A stretch of DNA of 50,900 nucleotides from Burkholderiales bacterium (GTDB lineage: Bacteria > Pseudomonadota > Gammaproteobacteria > Burkholderiales > SG8-41), in contig JAIENU010000021.1 in NCBI GenBank assembly GCA_019751125.1, forward strand, positions 1 to 50,900, in the 5' to 3' direction. The notes under the pieces were generated by a model that did not search any database, was not told the origin of the DNA, and was given only the letters and a program-made list of their open reading frames with translations. The position numbers and the translations under genes are program-made. This document shows, one piece after another, positions 34,354 to 43,924 of this stretch; positions within the stretch are counted from its first letter, which is position 1, and every line of letters starts with the position of its first letter.

Positions 34354-34944
34354 TCAGGCTGCCTGCGCCAGCCATACCGTATGTCCGCCGCAGTCCGGGT
34401 CTTCCACCCGGTGCTGCAGTACGTGAAAACCCGCTGCAGCGAGCAGCGTCCGGTATTCCGTCGCGTCGAGGCTGGCGTGGTACAGCGCGTGGCCGTAAAT
34501 CTCGCCCATGGCCACACCTGCACGCGGTCCCGAGGTGAACAGCAGCGGCGCTCCGGGTGCGGCATGGCGCGCGAACACCGCAAACATCGCGCGCTGGTCT
34601 TCGGGCTCGAGATGGAAAAAACTGTCCCAGGCGATCACCGCATCAAAGCGGCGGCCAAGGTCGAGGCCGCGCATGTCGGCGGCTATCCATTCCTGTCCGG
34701 GATAACGCGCACGGCACAGTTCGAGCATCGCCGTGGCGGCATCGACGCCGGTGACCTGGCAGCCGGCGTCAATGAAAAATCCGGCAATCGGTTCGGCGCT
34801 GCCGCAGCCGAGGTCGAGCACGCTGCGGCCGGCACCCAGCCGGGACAGAACGGCCTCAAGCCAGGGCCGTTCCATCAGGTCCTTGCGGCGGTCGCGGTCG
34901 AACTGCAGCGCGACCGCTTCGTACAGCGACCGGGTGTCGGGCAT
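34354..34944 (-). CDS. class I SAM-dependent methyltransferase
   Basis: This 196-residue protein has the classical motif I SVLDLGCGSAEPIAGFFIDAG (about residues 38-58), acidic residue Asp after VTGVD closing strand 2, and AWDSFFHL at motif IV. It is a small single-domain methyltransferase without an accessory domain. Its start overlaps the preceding VOC gene stop (TGATG), so the two genes are coupled on the minus strand. The acceptor is unknown. Confidence 0.88.
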   Translation of the reverse strand: MPDTRSLYEAVALQFDRDRRKDLMERPWLEAVLSRLGAGRSVLDLGCGSAEPIAGFFIDAGCQVTGVDAATAMLELCRARYPGQEWIAADMRGLDLGRRFDAVIAWDSFFHLEPEDQRAMFAVFARHAAPGAPLLFTSGPRAGVAMGEIYGHALYHASLDATEYRTLLAAAGFHVLQHRVEDPDCGGHTVWLAQAA

Positions 34945-35348
34945 CAGCCCTTGGCGGCGGGCCGGACCGGCTTTTTGTAGCGGCCGATCGGCACCAGCTC
35001 GGCGACGGTGCCGCCGGGGGCACGGAACTTGACCGGGATCACGCCGGGGTCGCTGATGATTTCGCAGCCGTAGCCCTTGACCTGTTCGGTGGCCTTGGCC
35101 ATGTCCTCGACTTCGATTGCGAAGTGGTGGATGCAGGGGCCTTCACCGGCGGCCTTCGACTCGGCGGACTGGGTGCCTTCGTCGTACTTGATCAGCGTGA
35201 AATCGATTTCACCGTCGGTGAGGTGGCGCGACAGGTGGTCGCGGGTCTTGCGGGTCTCGGCTTCCCAGAAGCCGAAGACTTCTTCGTAGAACTTGGTGGT
35301 TTTATCGAGGTCTTCGACTTTCAGCGCGAGGTGCACGATGCGGTTCAT
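34944..35348 (-). CDS. VOC (glyoxalase/bleomycin-resistance) family protein
   Basis: This 134-residue protein begins with NRIVHLALKVEDLDKTTKFY, with a VOC-type metal His at residue 6, then HHFAIEVEDM and a final metal Glu in TVAELVPIG. One polypeptide carries two beta-alpha-beta-beta-beta modules, as in single-domain glyoxalase-like dioxygenases and isomerases. It is the first gene of a two-gene minus-strand operon with the methyltransferase. A 17-bp palindrome lies 75 bases upstream. Substrate unknown. Confidence 0.9.
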   Translation of the reverse strand: MNRIVHLALKVEDLDKTTKFYEEVFGFWEAETRKTRDHLSRHLTDGEIDFTLIKYDEGTQSAESKAAGEGPCIHHFAIEVEDMAKATEQVKGYGCEIISDPGVIPVKFRAPGGTVAELVPIGRYKKPVRPAAKG

Positions 35349-35423
35349 GGTGGTCTCCGTTATAGGGCCGCGAGGGCTTGCGGCATGGGCGCGTTTTACG
35401 CCCGGGACTGCCGCTTCCGCAAG

Positions 35424-35440
35424 CGCAGTGTTACACTGCG
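35424..35440. promoter_or_regulatory. 17-bp perfect palindrome upstream of the VOC gene
   Basis: CGCAGTGT (35424-35431), one central T, and ACACTGCG (35433-35440). It lies in the 180-bp interval between the VOC start and the 3' end of the substrate-binding gene. It is an operator candidate for the VOC/methyltransferase operon or a small hairpin; no direct support for either. Confidence 0.4.
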
Positions 35441-35528
35441 GGCGTCATATTATTTGACCCCCGCAGTTTTCCCTCCTGCTTCACCCACCGGCCGGTTTAT
35501 GCCGGTCCCGCTTCAAGCCCTTGCCTTG

Positions 35529-36263
35529 TCAGGCTTTTGCGGCAATCGACAGCCCGACCACGTTATTGTCCCTGATCGCCTTGGCGACCACCCCCGAGGC
35601 TTTGACGTCCTCGATGAACGCGGCCAGGTATTTCGCGGCATTGGGGCGGCCCTTGGGCACGCCTGCGGCCTGCTGCACGGCGGTGAAGTTGCCTTCGACG
35701 ATGATCGAACCCGGCAGTTTGGCCTGATCCGACATCAGCCGCGGCTTGAGGCCGGCCAGCGCATCGAATTTTTCTTCGGCGAAACGCTTGGCGCAGAGGT
35801 CGGCGCCCTTGTCCTTGACCAGTTCGGCGTTCTTGATGGTGCGTGACAGGAACAGCTCGTAAGCGGCCTTCTCGGGGACGATGATGCGCACGCCCTTGCG
35901 ATCGACCTCGCTGGCGTGTTTCAGCGGCGAGCCTGCCGGCACCAGATAGGTCGATTCAATCTCGACATAGGCGGCGGTGAAGTCGATCTCGTTGGCGCGC
36001 TGCGGCTCGGCGCCGAGGAAGCCGACATCCCAGACATTTTTGTTCGCGGCATCGGCCAGCGCGCCCGGATTCGGGTGCGGCACAAAAACCACCGGCAGGC
36101 CGAGGCGGCGTGCCAGTTCCTGGCCGAGGTCGTGGGCCACGCCCAGTGGCTTGCCGCTGGCGGCGTCGGTGCGGGTGAGCAGAAAGTTGCTCATGTTCAG
36201 GCCCACACGCAGGGTGCCGGTCGGGGCGAATTCGGAGCGGAGGGCGGCGGTGACTTCGGTCAT
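35529..36263 (-). CDS. extracellular-type solute-binding protein (SBP_bac_3 fold) without a signal peptide
   Basis: This 244-residue protein matches the amino-acid-type periplasmic binding fold: GTLRVGLNMSNFLLT, VAHDLGQELARRLGLPVVFV and VWDVGFLGAEPQRANEIDFT are typical. The N-terminus (MTEVTAALRSEFAPTG) is short and polar with no hydrophobic signal segment, so export by Sec is not supported, and I see no better upstream start. It may work in the cytoplasm as a sensor or enzyme-like binder. It is 110 bases downstream of metE on the same strand, with a strong hairpin between. Confidence 0.85.
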   Translation of the reverse strand: MTEVTAALRSEFAPTGTLRVGLNMSNFLLTRTDAASGKPLGVAHDLGQELARRLGLPVVFVPHPNPGALADAANKNVWDVGFLGAEPQRANEIDFTAAYVEIESTYLVPAGSPLKHASEVDRKGVRIIVPEKAAYELFLSRTIKNAELVKDKGADLCAKRFAEEKFDALAGLKPRLMSDQAKLPGSIIVEGNFTAVQQAAGVPKGRPNAAKYLAAFIEDVKASGVVAKAIRDNNVVGLSIAAKA

Positions 36264-36316
36264 GATGTGGTCCTGTGTTCCTGGCAGTTTCGGAACGCAG
36301 GATTAAACACGGAACC

Positions 36317-36348
36317 GCGGCGGGTGTCACTCCGCAAACACCCGCCGC
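36317..36348 (-). terminator. hairpin downstream of metE
   Basis: GCGGCGGGTGT (36317-36327) pairs with ACACCCGCCGC (36338-36348), loop of 10 bases. On the minus strand it follows metE; the following sequence has only a short T-rich stretch, so termination may be partial. Confidence 0.55.
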
Positions 36349-36374
36349 GCAGTTCGTGCGCGGGAAGCCGCCGG

Positions 36375-38669
36375 TCAGGTGGCAATCGCCGTGTTCTCCT
36401 CCGCAACCAGCCCTTCGCGCAATTGACGGGCCGCGGTCACCATGTTGCGCAGCGCAGGCTCGACTTCGGCCCAGGAGCGGGTCTTGAGGCCGCAGTCTGG
36501 ATTGATCCACAGTTGCCGCGGCGGGACCACGCTGCAGGCCCGCTGCATCATGTGCAGGATGTCTTGTGTTTGCGGCACCCGTGGTGAATGGATGTCGTAA
36601 ACGCCCGGGCCGATGTCGTTCGGGTAGCGGAATTCGCCGAAACCGTCGAGCAGTTCCATGTTCGAGCGCGATGTTTCGATGGTGATCACGTCGGCGTCCA
36701 TGGCCGCTATTGCGGGGAGGATGTCGTTGAACTCGGCGTAACACATGTGGGTGTGTATCTGCGTTGCGTCGGCGGCGACCGCGGATGCGATCCGGAATGC
36801 GCGCACGGCCCAGTCCAGATAACCGTTCCAGTCGCGGCGCTTCAGTGGCAGTCCTTCACGCAGCGCCGGTTCGTCGATCTGGATCACCCGGATGCCGGCT
36901 TTTTCCAGGTCGGCGACTTCCTCACGCACCGCCAGCGCAATCTGCAGTGCCGTTTCAGCGCGCGGCTGGTCGTCCCGCACGAAAGACCACTGCAGGATAG
37001 TGACCGGTCCGGTCAACATGCCTTTCACCGGCTTCCTGGTCAGCGATTGCGCATAACGCGCGATGCCCGTCGTCATCGGTTCCGGCCGTGCGACGTCGCC
37101 GTAGATGACCGGTGGCTTGACGCAGCGCGAGCCATAACTCTGCACCCAGCCGTTCTGGGTGAAGCAGAAGCCCCAGAGCTGTTCCCCGAAGAACTCCACC
37201 ATGTCGTTGCGCTCGGCTTCACCGTGAACCAGTACGTCGATGCCCAGCGCCTCCTGCTGCGCGATGACATTGCGGATTTCAGCGCGCATGGCTTCGAGGT
37301 ACTGCAGCTCACCGATTTCACCGCGTTTCCATGCGGCCCGGGTCGAGCGGATTTGCGCGGTCTGCGGAAACGAACCGATGGTGGTGGTCGGCAGCGGCGG
37401 CAGCCGGAGTTGGGTCTGCTGCAGCACTTTGCGCTGCGGATGCGGGCTCGCGCGCCGTTCGTCCGCGGCGGTCAGTCGCGCGAGCCGCGCGCGCACTTCC
37501 GCGTTGACGATGCGCCGGCCGGCGCGTCTTGATGCCAGCGCGGCGTCAGCGGCTTCCAGTTCGGCGCGTACAGCCGCGGTGCCGCCATCAAGGGCCCTGC
37601 CGAGCACGTGCAGCTCGTCGAGTTTCTCTTCGGCAAAGGCCAGCCATGGCCGCACTTCCGGATCCAGGCGCTGTTCGCCGGCGAGCGAAACCGGCACGTG
37701 CTGCAGTGAACAGGATGATGCGAGCCACAGCCGGTCGCCGAGTGTGTCATGCAGCGGCTGCAACAGGGTCAATGCGCGGCGCAGGTCGGTGCGCCAGATG
37801 TTGCGGCCGTCGATGATGCCGGCCGACAGCACGCGATCCGCCGGCAACCGCGACTGCCATGCCGCCAGTTGCTCCGGCGCACGCACCAGGTCGATGTGGA
37901 TGCCCCGCACCGGCAGGCGCAGTATGCGTTCGGCATGTTCGCCGGCGCTGTCGAAATAGGTCGCCAGCAGCAGGGCCGGTGCATCGGCAGCGAGTATCGG
38001 ATAGGCGCGGTCGAAGGCGTCGAGCCAGGCGGGCCCGAGTTCCAGGCACAGCACGGGTTCGTCGATCTGCACCCACTCGATGCCCATGCCGCGCAGCCGC
38101 TTGAGGATGCGTGCATAGGCACGGGCCAGCGGCTCCAGCAGCGCCAGGCGGTCGGTGCCGCTGTCGGCCTTGGCCAGATGCAGGAAGGTGACGGGGCCGA
38201 TCAATGCCGGTTTCACCGGGTGCCGGGCCGCCAGGGCCTCGGCGATGTGTTCGAAGTACCAGTCGGGGCCGCCGTCGAAGCGGGATTGCGGCGACAGTTC
38301 GGGGACCAGGTAGTGGTAATTGGTGTCGAACCACTTGGTCATTTCCAGCGCCGGCTGGGTGGCATTGCCCCGCGCCAGCTCGAAATATTGCTGCAACGAC
38401 AGCTGCTGCGGATCGAAGCCGAAACGCGCGGGCGGGCAGCCCAGGAGCGCCAGTGTGTCGAGCATCGGGTCATAAAACGAAAAATCACCGGCGGTGACCA
38501 GCGACAGTCCTGCTTCGCGCTGCCTCTGCCAGTGTGCCGCACGCAGCTCCGATCCGGTGCGGAGCAGGTTCGCGTCGCCGGTTTCGCCGCGCCAGCAGGC
38601 CTCCAGCGCGAATTTCAGTTCCCGCCGTGCGCCGATGCGGGGGTAGCCGGGAATGTGGGTGGTAAGCAT
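36375..38669 (-). CDS. metE: cobalamin-independent methionine synthase
   Basis: The 764-residue protein transfers the methyl group of methyltetrahydropteroyl-polyglutamate to homocysteine. It has two barrels. Zinc/homocysteine ligands His641 and Cys643 ([10 protein letters not shown]) and Cys726 ([10 protein letters not shown]) fall exactly at the E. coli numbering, which confirms the ATG at 38669 rather than an upstream extension. Other landmarks are [20 protein letters not shown] at the start and [11 protein letters not shown]. It is divergent from metR, with a textbook MetR box between them. Regulation by MetR and homocysteine is expected. Confidence 0.97.
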   Translation of the reverse strand: MLTTHIPGYPRIGARRELKFALEACWRGETGDANLLRTGSELRAAHWQRQREAGLSLVTAGDFSFYDPMLDTLALLGCPPARFGFDPQQLSLQQYFELARGNATQPALEMTKWFDTNYHYLVPELSPQSRFDGGPDWYFEHIAEALAARHPVKPALIGPVTFLHLAKADSGTDRLALLEPLARAYARILKRLRGMGIEWVQIDEPVLCLELGPAWLDAFDRAYPILAADAPALLLATYFDSAGEHAERILRLPVRGIHIDLVRAPEQLAAWQSRLPADRVLSAGIIDGRNIWRTDLRRALTLLQPLHDTLGDRLWLASSCSLQHVPVSLAGEQRLDPEVRPWLAFAEEKLDELHVLGRALDGGTAAVRAELEAADAALASRRAGRRIVNAEVRARLARLTAADERRASPHPQRKVLQQTQLRLPPLPTTTIGSFPQTAQIRSTRAAWKRGEIGELQYLEAMRAEIRNVIAQQEALGIDVLVHGEAERNDMVEFFGEQLWGFCFTQNGWVQSYGSRCVKPPVIYGDVARPEPMTTGIARYAQSLTRKPVKGMLTGPVTILQWSFVRDDQPRAETALQIALAVREEVADLEKAGIRVIQIDEPALREGLPLKRRDWNGYLDWAVRAFRIASAVAADATQIHTHMCYAEFNDILPAIAAMDADVITIETSRSNMELLDGFGEFRYPNDIGPGVYDIHSPRVPQTQDILHMMQRACSVVPPRQLWINPDCGLKTRSWAEVEPALRNMVTAARQLREGLVAEENTAIAT

Positions 38670-38751
38670 GGGGATCGCCTGGATGTTGAAGGAGGCGTGG
38701 AGTATTTGGCGGGCACGACGTAGAATCAAACGATAAATTTTCAGAATAACT

Positions 38752-38764
38752 TGAATTAAATTCA
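38752..38764. promoter_or_regulatory. MetR-box operator
   Basis: TGAATTAAATTCA matches the MetR consensus TGAA-N5-TTCA exactly, in the 149-bp divergent interval between metE and metR. A further TTCA...TGAA arrangement at about 38740-38755 may be a second, weaker site. Confidence 0.85.
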
Positions 38765-38818
38765 TATTAGAGTGCGTATCGAAAGTGTGTATCGCTGATC
38801 ATTCGTATCGGAACCCCA

Positions 38819-39730
38819 ATGCTTGAACTGCGCCACCTGCGTTCGCTGGCCGCGATCGCCGACACCGGAAAACTGGTACAGGCCGCGGGCCGCGTGCACC
38901 TGACCCAGAGTGCGCTGTCGCACCAGATGCGCGCGCTGGAGGCGCATTACGGCACGACGCTGTTCCAGCGCACCGGCGCCGGCCTGCGCTTCACCCCGGC
39001 AGGGCAGCGCCTGTTGCAGCTCGCACGAGAGACGCTGGGCGCGGTTGCCGGTGCGGAGCGTGATCTCGCGAGGCTTCAGGGGGATACCCGGGGCGATCTG
39101 CGCATCGCGCTGGAATGCCACACCTGCTTCGACTGGCTGATGCCGGTGATGGACGAGTTTCGCGTGCGCTGGCCCGAAGTCGAGGTCGATCTGCTGGCCG
39201 GCTTCCACAGTGATCCCCTCGATCTGCTGAAAAGCGGAAAGGCCGAGCTGGTCATCGGCTCGCAGAAACCGCGCGGACGTGATTACGTCGCACTGCCGCT
39301 GTTCCGCTTCGAGATCCTGGTGGTGATGCCGCTGGAGCATCGTCTGCGCACGAAACGCCGCGTCGCGGCGGCCGACCTGAAAGGCGAGACGCTGATCACC
39401 TATCCGGTGCCTGAAGACCGCATTGATCTGGTCAGCCAGGTGCTGAAGCCGGCGGGCATTCGCCTGGAGCGCCGCACCTCGGAGCTGACCGTGGCGATAC
39501 TGCAGCTGGTGGCCAGCCGCCGGGGCATTGCCGCGCTGCCGAACTGGGGGGTGCGTAACTATGTTGATCTTGATTACGTGATCGCACGGCGGATCGGCGC
39601 GAAAGGATTATGGAGCGATCTTCATGCCGTGGTACCGCGCACACTGGCCGGCCGGCCTTACATGACTGAATTCGTCGAGATCATCCGCGCCAAATGTGCT
39701 GCCGGACTGACGGGCATCGAGCTGTTATAG
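38819..39730 (+). CDS. metR: LysR-family regulator MetR
   Basis: This 303-residue LysR regulator has a helix-turn-helix in residues 1-60 (MLELRHLRSLAAIADTGKLV) and an effector domain with ALECHTCFDWLMPVMDEFR, a segment typical of MetR homologues that sense homocysteine. It is divergent from metE and probably controls it, with autoregulation from the shared interval. The 3' end leaves only ten bases before the polymerase gene, so read-through is possible. Confidence 0.94.
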   Translation: MLELRHLRSLAAIADTGKLVQAAGRVHLTQSALSHQMRALEAHYGTTLFQRTGAGLRFTPAGQRLLQLARETLGAVAGAERDLARLQGDTRGDLRIALECHTCFDWLMPVMDEFRVRWPEVEVDLLAGFHSDPLDLLKSGKAELVIGSQKPRGRDYVALPLFRFEILVVMPLEHRLRTKRRVAAADLKGETLITYPVPEDRIDLVSQVLKPAGIRLERRTSELTVAILQLVASRRGIAALPNWGVRNYVDLDYVIARRIGAKGLWSDLHAVVPRTLAGRPYMTEFVEIIRAKCAAGLTGIELL

Positions 39731-39740
39731 GAGGCCTGCG

Positions 39741-40880
39741 GTGACGGCCCGCTACATCGCCCACCTCGACATGGACGCGTTCTACGCCTCGGTCGAGCTG
39801 CTGCGTTATCCGCAGCTGAAGGGCCGGCCGGTGGTGGTTGGCGGGCGCCGCCGCGCGGCCCAGGATGACGTGGCGACGGGCGATTTTGCCAGCCTGCGCG
39901 GTTACACCGGCCGCGGCGTGGTCACCACCTCCACCTATGAAGCGCGGGCGCTGGGCGTGTTCTCGGCGATGGGCCTGATGAAGGCGGCGAAGCTGGCACC
40001 CGATGCCATTCTGCTGCCCGCCGACTTTGATGCCTATCGCCGTTATTCGCGGATGTTCAAGGACGCGGTGCGCGCCATCACGCCGCAGGTCGAGGATCGC
40101 GGCATCGACGAGATCTACATCGACCTGACCGAAGCGGTGATCGGCAGTGCCGCCGACGGCGCGCCCGATCCCTGGGCCAGGGCGCGTGCGGTGGCGCTCG
40201 ACATCCAGCGCGCGGTGCGCGAGGCCACCGGCCTGTCGTGCTCGGTCGGCATCACGCCGAACAAGCTGCTGTCGAAAATCGCCTCCGAGCTGAACAAGCC
40301 CGGTGGCATCAGCGTGGTCCGTCCCGATGACCTGCGCAGCGTGATCTGGCCGCTGGCCGTGCGCAAGATCAACGGCATCGGGCCCAAGGCCAACGCCAAG
40401 CTGGAGCGCCTCGGCGTGCGTACCATCGGTGAACTGGCCCGGCAGGACCCGGCCTGGCTGATCGGGCATTTCGGCCGCAGCTTCGGCGCGTGGATGCACG
40501 AGGCGGCCCACGGTCGCGACGAACGTCCGGTGGTCACCCGCAGCGAGCCGAAATCGGTGAGCCGCGAAACCACCTTCGAGAACGATCTGCATGCGGTGCA
40601 CGACAAGGCGCGGCTGAGCAAAATCTTCACCGACCTGTGTGTGCGTGTCGCCGGCGACCTGGTGCGCAAGGGCTGCGCCGGCCGCACCATCGGCCTGAAA
40701 ATCCGTTTCGACAATTTCCACACCGTGACGCGCGACCTGACATTGGCCGTGGCGACGCAGGATGCGGCAGTGATCCGCCGCGCCGCGGGTGAATGCCTGA
40801 AGCGGGTGCCGCTGGACCGGCGCATCCGGCTGCTCGGCGTGCGCGTGGGCGGTTTGACCGTGGCACTGGCGATGGAGTAA
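39741..40880 (+). CDS. dinB: DNA polymerase IV (Y-family)
   Basis: This 379-residue translesion polymerase has the catalytic motif HLDMDAFYASVE (Asp10, Asp12) and GIDEIYIDLT (Asp123, Glu124) in the palm. The helix-hairpin-helix KINGIGPKANAKLERLGVRTIGEL and the little-finger domain complete the standard length. The start is GTG 39741, preceded by AGGAGG. It lacks a clear C-terminal QxxLxLF clamp-binding motif, although some family members have divergent ends. It is ten bases after metR. Confidence 0.95.
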   Translation: MTARYIAHLDMDAFYASVELLRYPQLKGRPVVVGGRRRAAQDDVATGDFASLRGYTGRGVVTTSTYEARALGVFSAMGLMKAAKLAPDAILLPADFDAYRRYSRMFKDAVRAITPQVEDRGIDEIYIDLTEAVIGSAADGAPDPWARARAVALDIQRAVREATGLSCSVGITPNKLLSKIASELNKPGGISVVRPDDLRSVIWPLAVRKINGIGPKANAKLERLGVRTIGELARQDPAWLIGHFGRSFGAWMHEAAHGRDERPVVTRSEPKSVSRETTFENDLHAVHDKARLSKIFTDLCVRVAGDLVRKGCAGRTIGLKIRFDNFHTVTRDLTLAVATQDAAVIRRAAGECLKRVPLDRRIRLLGVRVGGLTVALAME

Positions 40881-40939
40881 GTGCTGCAGCGAACTTTGCC
40901 TTACGACGGGTCCGGATGCAGTATATTGACCGGGCGCCA

Positions 40940-40960
40940 GCAAAAAAATCAATAAATACA
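40940..40960 (+). repeat. AT-rich dispersed element, copy 6 (degenerate)
   Basis: AAAAAAATCAATAAATACAG is a degenerate match to the ATCAATAAAAACAAT core, without the 3' TTATG part. It lies just upstream of the Gln-rich secreted protein gene. Weakest copy. Confidence 0.35.
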
Positions 40961-41012
40961 GCCCGTGGTGATGCGCGGCGCACACCGCCACAGTGCAGAC
41001 AGGGAGTACGAT

Positions 41013-42407
41013 ATGAACCGTACCGGATGCGGCGGGCTGCTGCTCCTGCTGGGTGCCTTGCTGCCAGGTCTCGCACTGGCGCGGTTTCCATCAAACCCCA
41101 CCAGCATGGCGCAGTGTGATGCAGCCGCACAGCAATACCGGGCGTTGTACCAACAGCACCAGCAACTGGCCAGCCAAGGAATTGCAGACCGTAACCGCCT
41201 GAATTTAAGCAGAGAATGTGCAGGCAATGAGCACTGCCGTGCACAGTATTACCACCGGGCTGGCGAGTATCACAAATACATCAGCCACCACCATCAGGAG
41301 CGTGACCGTATCGAGCGTGAATGGCGTGCCGGCGAGCAGGCTTGCCGCTCCGTCGCGCGGATGCACGAGCAACAAAACGAACAGCAGCGCCGGATGGCGC
41401 AGGAGAACGAGCGCCGCAACCGCCAGGCTTATGAAGACAACCAGCGCCGCCAGTACGCCGGGCAGTTGCAGGACGGCAATCAGCAGCAGGAGCGCAACCA
41501 GCCGCGGGTGATTGCATCGACTCCTCCGGGTTATTACGACAACCGCAACCAGCCGCGCATCGTGCAGTCGCCACAGCAGCAGGCCTACCAGGCCCAGGAG
41601 CAGCGCAACGCTGCGCTCAGCCAGCAGCAGGCACAGACCCAGGCACTGGCCAATGTCTTCGGCACGCTGGCGCAGGCATTCAGCTCGCCGCGATCTTCAT
41701 CGTCCTCCGCCTCAGGTAGCGCCGAGCGTGGTAACGCCCTGGCTTCGGGCGGAAATGCGGTGGCACCGGCCTACACTCCGGGGCAGACGTCATCCGAAAT
41801 GCCGCCAGCTGGCGAAAGCAGTGATGTAGGCGGTGCTGTTGGCAATGCCGTGCGTGGTGCCTGGACGCAGTTGCGCAACATGGCTTCCGCGATCATCAGG
41901 CCGCCGGACAGTTCGAGGCCAGCACAACCGCAGCTCGACCGCGCGGCTGAGCTGGCCGCTGAAAACAACAACGCGCGGCGCGGCATGCTGGATTCGGTTC
42001 TCAATCCCCAGGGTGTGCAGAACGAGCAGATCAACAACACGGTCAGCGTGGTGCAGGATGTCAACGAGCGGATGGACCGTGGCGGTCCACTGGTGACTCA
42101 AATTCAGAATGATGCTTTTGCCGCAGTGGGCTCCTCGGCCAATAACACCTTGGGGCACTTAGAACAGGGGCTGGCCCAGATGGATCAGATCAGGGTGGAG
42201 CCAGGCAGTGCGGGCACCAGAGTGACGCAGCAGGTGGCGACGGCTGCAACTACCACGACCAGCAATACGCCCCCATCACCCGAGGCCAATTGTGGTCGGC
42301 GCGTGTTGCTCGCGCTGCAGCAATGCCTGCAGCGTGAGTGCAACAAGGCCGAATTCAAGGGCCATGCGCAATGTTTGGCGATGAGCGAAGCTCGGCGCAA
42401 CGACTGA
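41013..42407 (+). CDS. secreted Gln/Asn-rich protein of unknown function
   Basis: The 464-residue product begins with a signal peptide (GCGGLLLLLGALLPGLALA), then an unusual Gln-, Asn-, Arg- and His-rich mature region. Residues about 100-220 are a likely coiled-coil or disordered segment (QNEQQRRMAQENERRNRQAY), and residues about 225-300 are Ser/Gly/Ala-rich. Residues about 300-420 contain further helical parts, and the C-terminus has four cysteines (NCGRRVLLALQQCLQRECNK) that could form disulfides in the periplasm. A good AGGGAG ribosome-binding site precedes ATG 41013. I do not recognise a family. Confidence 0.75.
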   Translation: MNRTGCGGLLLLLGALLPGLALARFPSNPTSMAQCDAAAQQYRALYQQHQQLASQGIADRNRLNLSRECAGNEHCRAQYYHRAGEYHKYISHHHQERDRIEREWRAGEQACRSVARMHEQQNEQQRRMAQENERRNRQAYEDNQRRQYAGQLQDGNQQQERNQPRVIASTPPGYYDNRNQPRIVQSPQQQAYQAQEQRNAALSQQQAQTQALANVFGTLAQAFSSPRSSSSSASGSAERGNALASGGNAVAPAYTPGQTSSEMPPAGESSDVGGAVGNAVRGAWTQLRNMASAIIRPPDSSRPAQPQLDRAAELAAENNNARRGMLDSVLNPQGVQNEQINNTVSVVQDVNERMDRGGPLVTQIQNDAFAAVGSSANNTLGHLEQGLAQMDQIRVEPGSAGTRVTQQVATAATTTTSNTPPSPEANCGRRVLLALQQCLQRECNKAEFKGHAQCLAMSEARRND

Positions 42408-42420
42408 TCGGCTACTGCCT

Positions 42421-42454
42421 GGCACGGCCAGTCCAATAGGTGTTAAGCCGTGCC
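42421..42454 (+). terminator. hairpin after the Gln-rich gene
   Basis: GGCACGGC (42421-42428) / GCCGTGCC (42447-42454), an 8-bp stem with an 18-base loop and no T-run. A weak terminator candidate between the secreted-protein gene and the MmgE/PrpD operon. Confidence 0.4.
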
Positions 42455-42512
42455 TGAAGGGGATGGACTCGCGAGATAATTACGCTAGTCATTTTCCTTT
42501 GTTGTAGCCCTC

Positions 42513-43856
42513 ATGAGCCTCACCGCACAATTTGCGCAGCGCATCTGCGCCACTTCCTTTGAAACACTCTCTGCCGATGACATCGGCATCGCCAAACGGC
42601 TGATCGCCGACGGTATTGCCGTGGCGGTAGCAGGCAGCGCCGAGCATGCGCCGAAAATGTTCGCTGAACATGTGCGCGAGCAGGGCGGCAGCGGACAGTG
42701 CCCGGTCTGGGGTTTCGGTTTCAGCACTTCACCGCTGCTCGCCACCTATGCCAATGCGGTGTCCATGCATGTGCTGGATTTCGAGCCGATGTCGAATCCG
42801 TCAACGCATGCGATTTCGCCGACGGTGCCGGGGGCTTTTGCGCTGGCTCTGCGCGACGGCCTCGATGGCCGCGAACTGCTCACCGCCTGCGCCAAGGGTT
42901 TCGAGGCGCAGGGGCGGCTGCTGGCGGCGGTGGACCATCGCCGCGAAGCTTCGAAGTTCCATGCGCCGGGCGTGGTCGGGCCTTTCGGTTCGGCGGTGGT
43001 CGCTGCACATCTGCTGGGGCTTGATGCCGGACAGCTGACCCATGCGCTGGCGATTGCCGCATCACGCAGCGGCGCGCTGCGCGCCAACATCGGCCATGGC
43101 GTGAAATGTACGCATTGCGGCAATGCAGCCGCAGCGGGGCTGGAAGCGGCACTGCTGGCGAAGCGCGGGCTGACCGCCAATGCCGACATCCTCGGCCATG
43201 AAGACGGCTTTGTCGCGGCGTTTTTCCCCAAGGGCATCGATCGCGACATGTTGCTCGGTTACGGCAAACCGTTCCGCTTCCGCGAACCTGGCATGGCGAT
43301 CAAGTTTTTCCCGTCCAAGTTTCCGACACATTTTGCAATTGCCGCGGCGCTGGAGGCGCGCAGGACCATCGCCGATCCGGCAACGATCCGCGCGGTGAAG
43401 CTGATCACGCCGGCGATGCCCGATGTGGATCGGCCGCGGCCGGTGTCGGGGCTGGAAGGCAAGTTCAGCTTCCAGTACGCCGCAGCCTGTGCGCTGCTCG
43501 ATGGCCGTGTAGGCATTCCGTCCTTCCATGATGATCGCCGTTTTGCCGCAGACCTCGAGGCGCTGTTGCCGAAGATCAGCATCGAAGTCGATGCCGCGCT
43601 GCCGACGGTGTTCAGCCGCATGCAGATCAGCATCGAGGTCACGCTGGCCGATGGCAGTGTGCATCGCGCCACCTGTACCCGGCCGCCGGGTTTCTGGGGC
43701 GCACCGATCGACCTTGCCCAGCACCGTGCCAAGGTTGCCGACTGCCTGGCGGTGCGGCTCGATGCCGCCACCGCGGCGCGGGTGACCACACTGCTCGAAT
43801 CGCTGGAGACGCTGGATGCGGGCGGTGTGCGCGAATTGAGCCTGCTGCTGAATTAA
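42513..43856 (+). CDS. MmgE/PrpD family protein
   Basis: The 447-residue protein is a full-length MmgE/PrpD-family hydro-lyase or decarboxylase-like enzyme. Landmarks are the N-terminal TAQFAQRICATSFETLSADD, the internal STHAISPTVPGAFALAL and GHGVKCTHCGNAAAAGLEAAL, and FFPSKFPTHFAIAAA. It is the first gene of the same-strand cluster that continues with the fused selenoprotein 68 bases later. Cis-aconitate- or methylcitrate-like substrates are possible; the selenoprotein and CoA genes downstream suggest a specialised organic acid. A second family member is cut by the left edge of the window. Confidence 0.93.
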   Translation: MSLTAQFAQRICATSFETLSADDIGIAKRLIADGIAVAVAGSAEHAPKMFAEHVREQGGSGQCPVWGFGFSTSPLLATYANAVSMHVLDFEPMSNPSTHAISPTVPGAFALALRDGLDGRELLTACAKGFEAQGRLLAAVDHRREASKFHAPGVVGPFGSAVVAAHLLGLDAGQLTHALAIAASRSGALRANIGHGVKCTHCGNAAAAGLEAALLAKRGLTANADILGHEDGFVAAFFPKGIDRDMLLGYGKPFRFREPGMAIKFFPSKFPTHFAIAAALEARRTIADPATIRAVKLITPAMPDVDRPRPVSGLEGKFSFQYAAACALLDGRVGIPSFHDDRRFAADLEALLPKISIEVDAALPTVFSRMQISIEVTLADGSVHRATCTRPPGFWGAPIDLAQHRAKVADCLAVRLDAATAARVTTLLESLETLDAGGVRELSLLLN

Positions 43857-43924
43857 TTGGTTTGGACGTATTCTCCGGTTTCACCGTTCCGCATCACAAC
43901 AACAGATCGCGACAGGAGGAGCAC

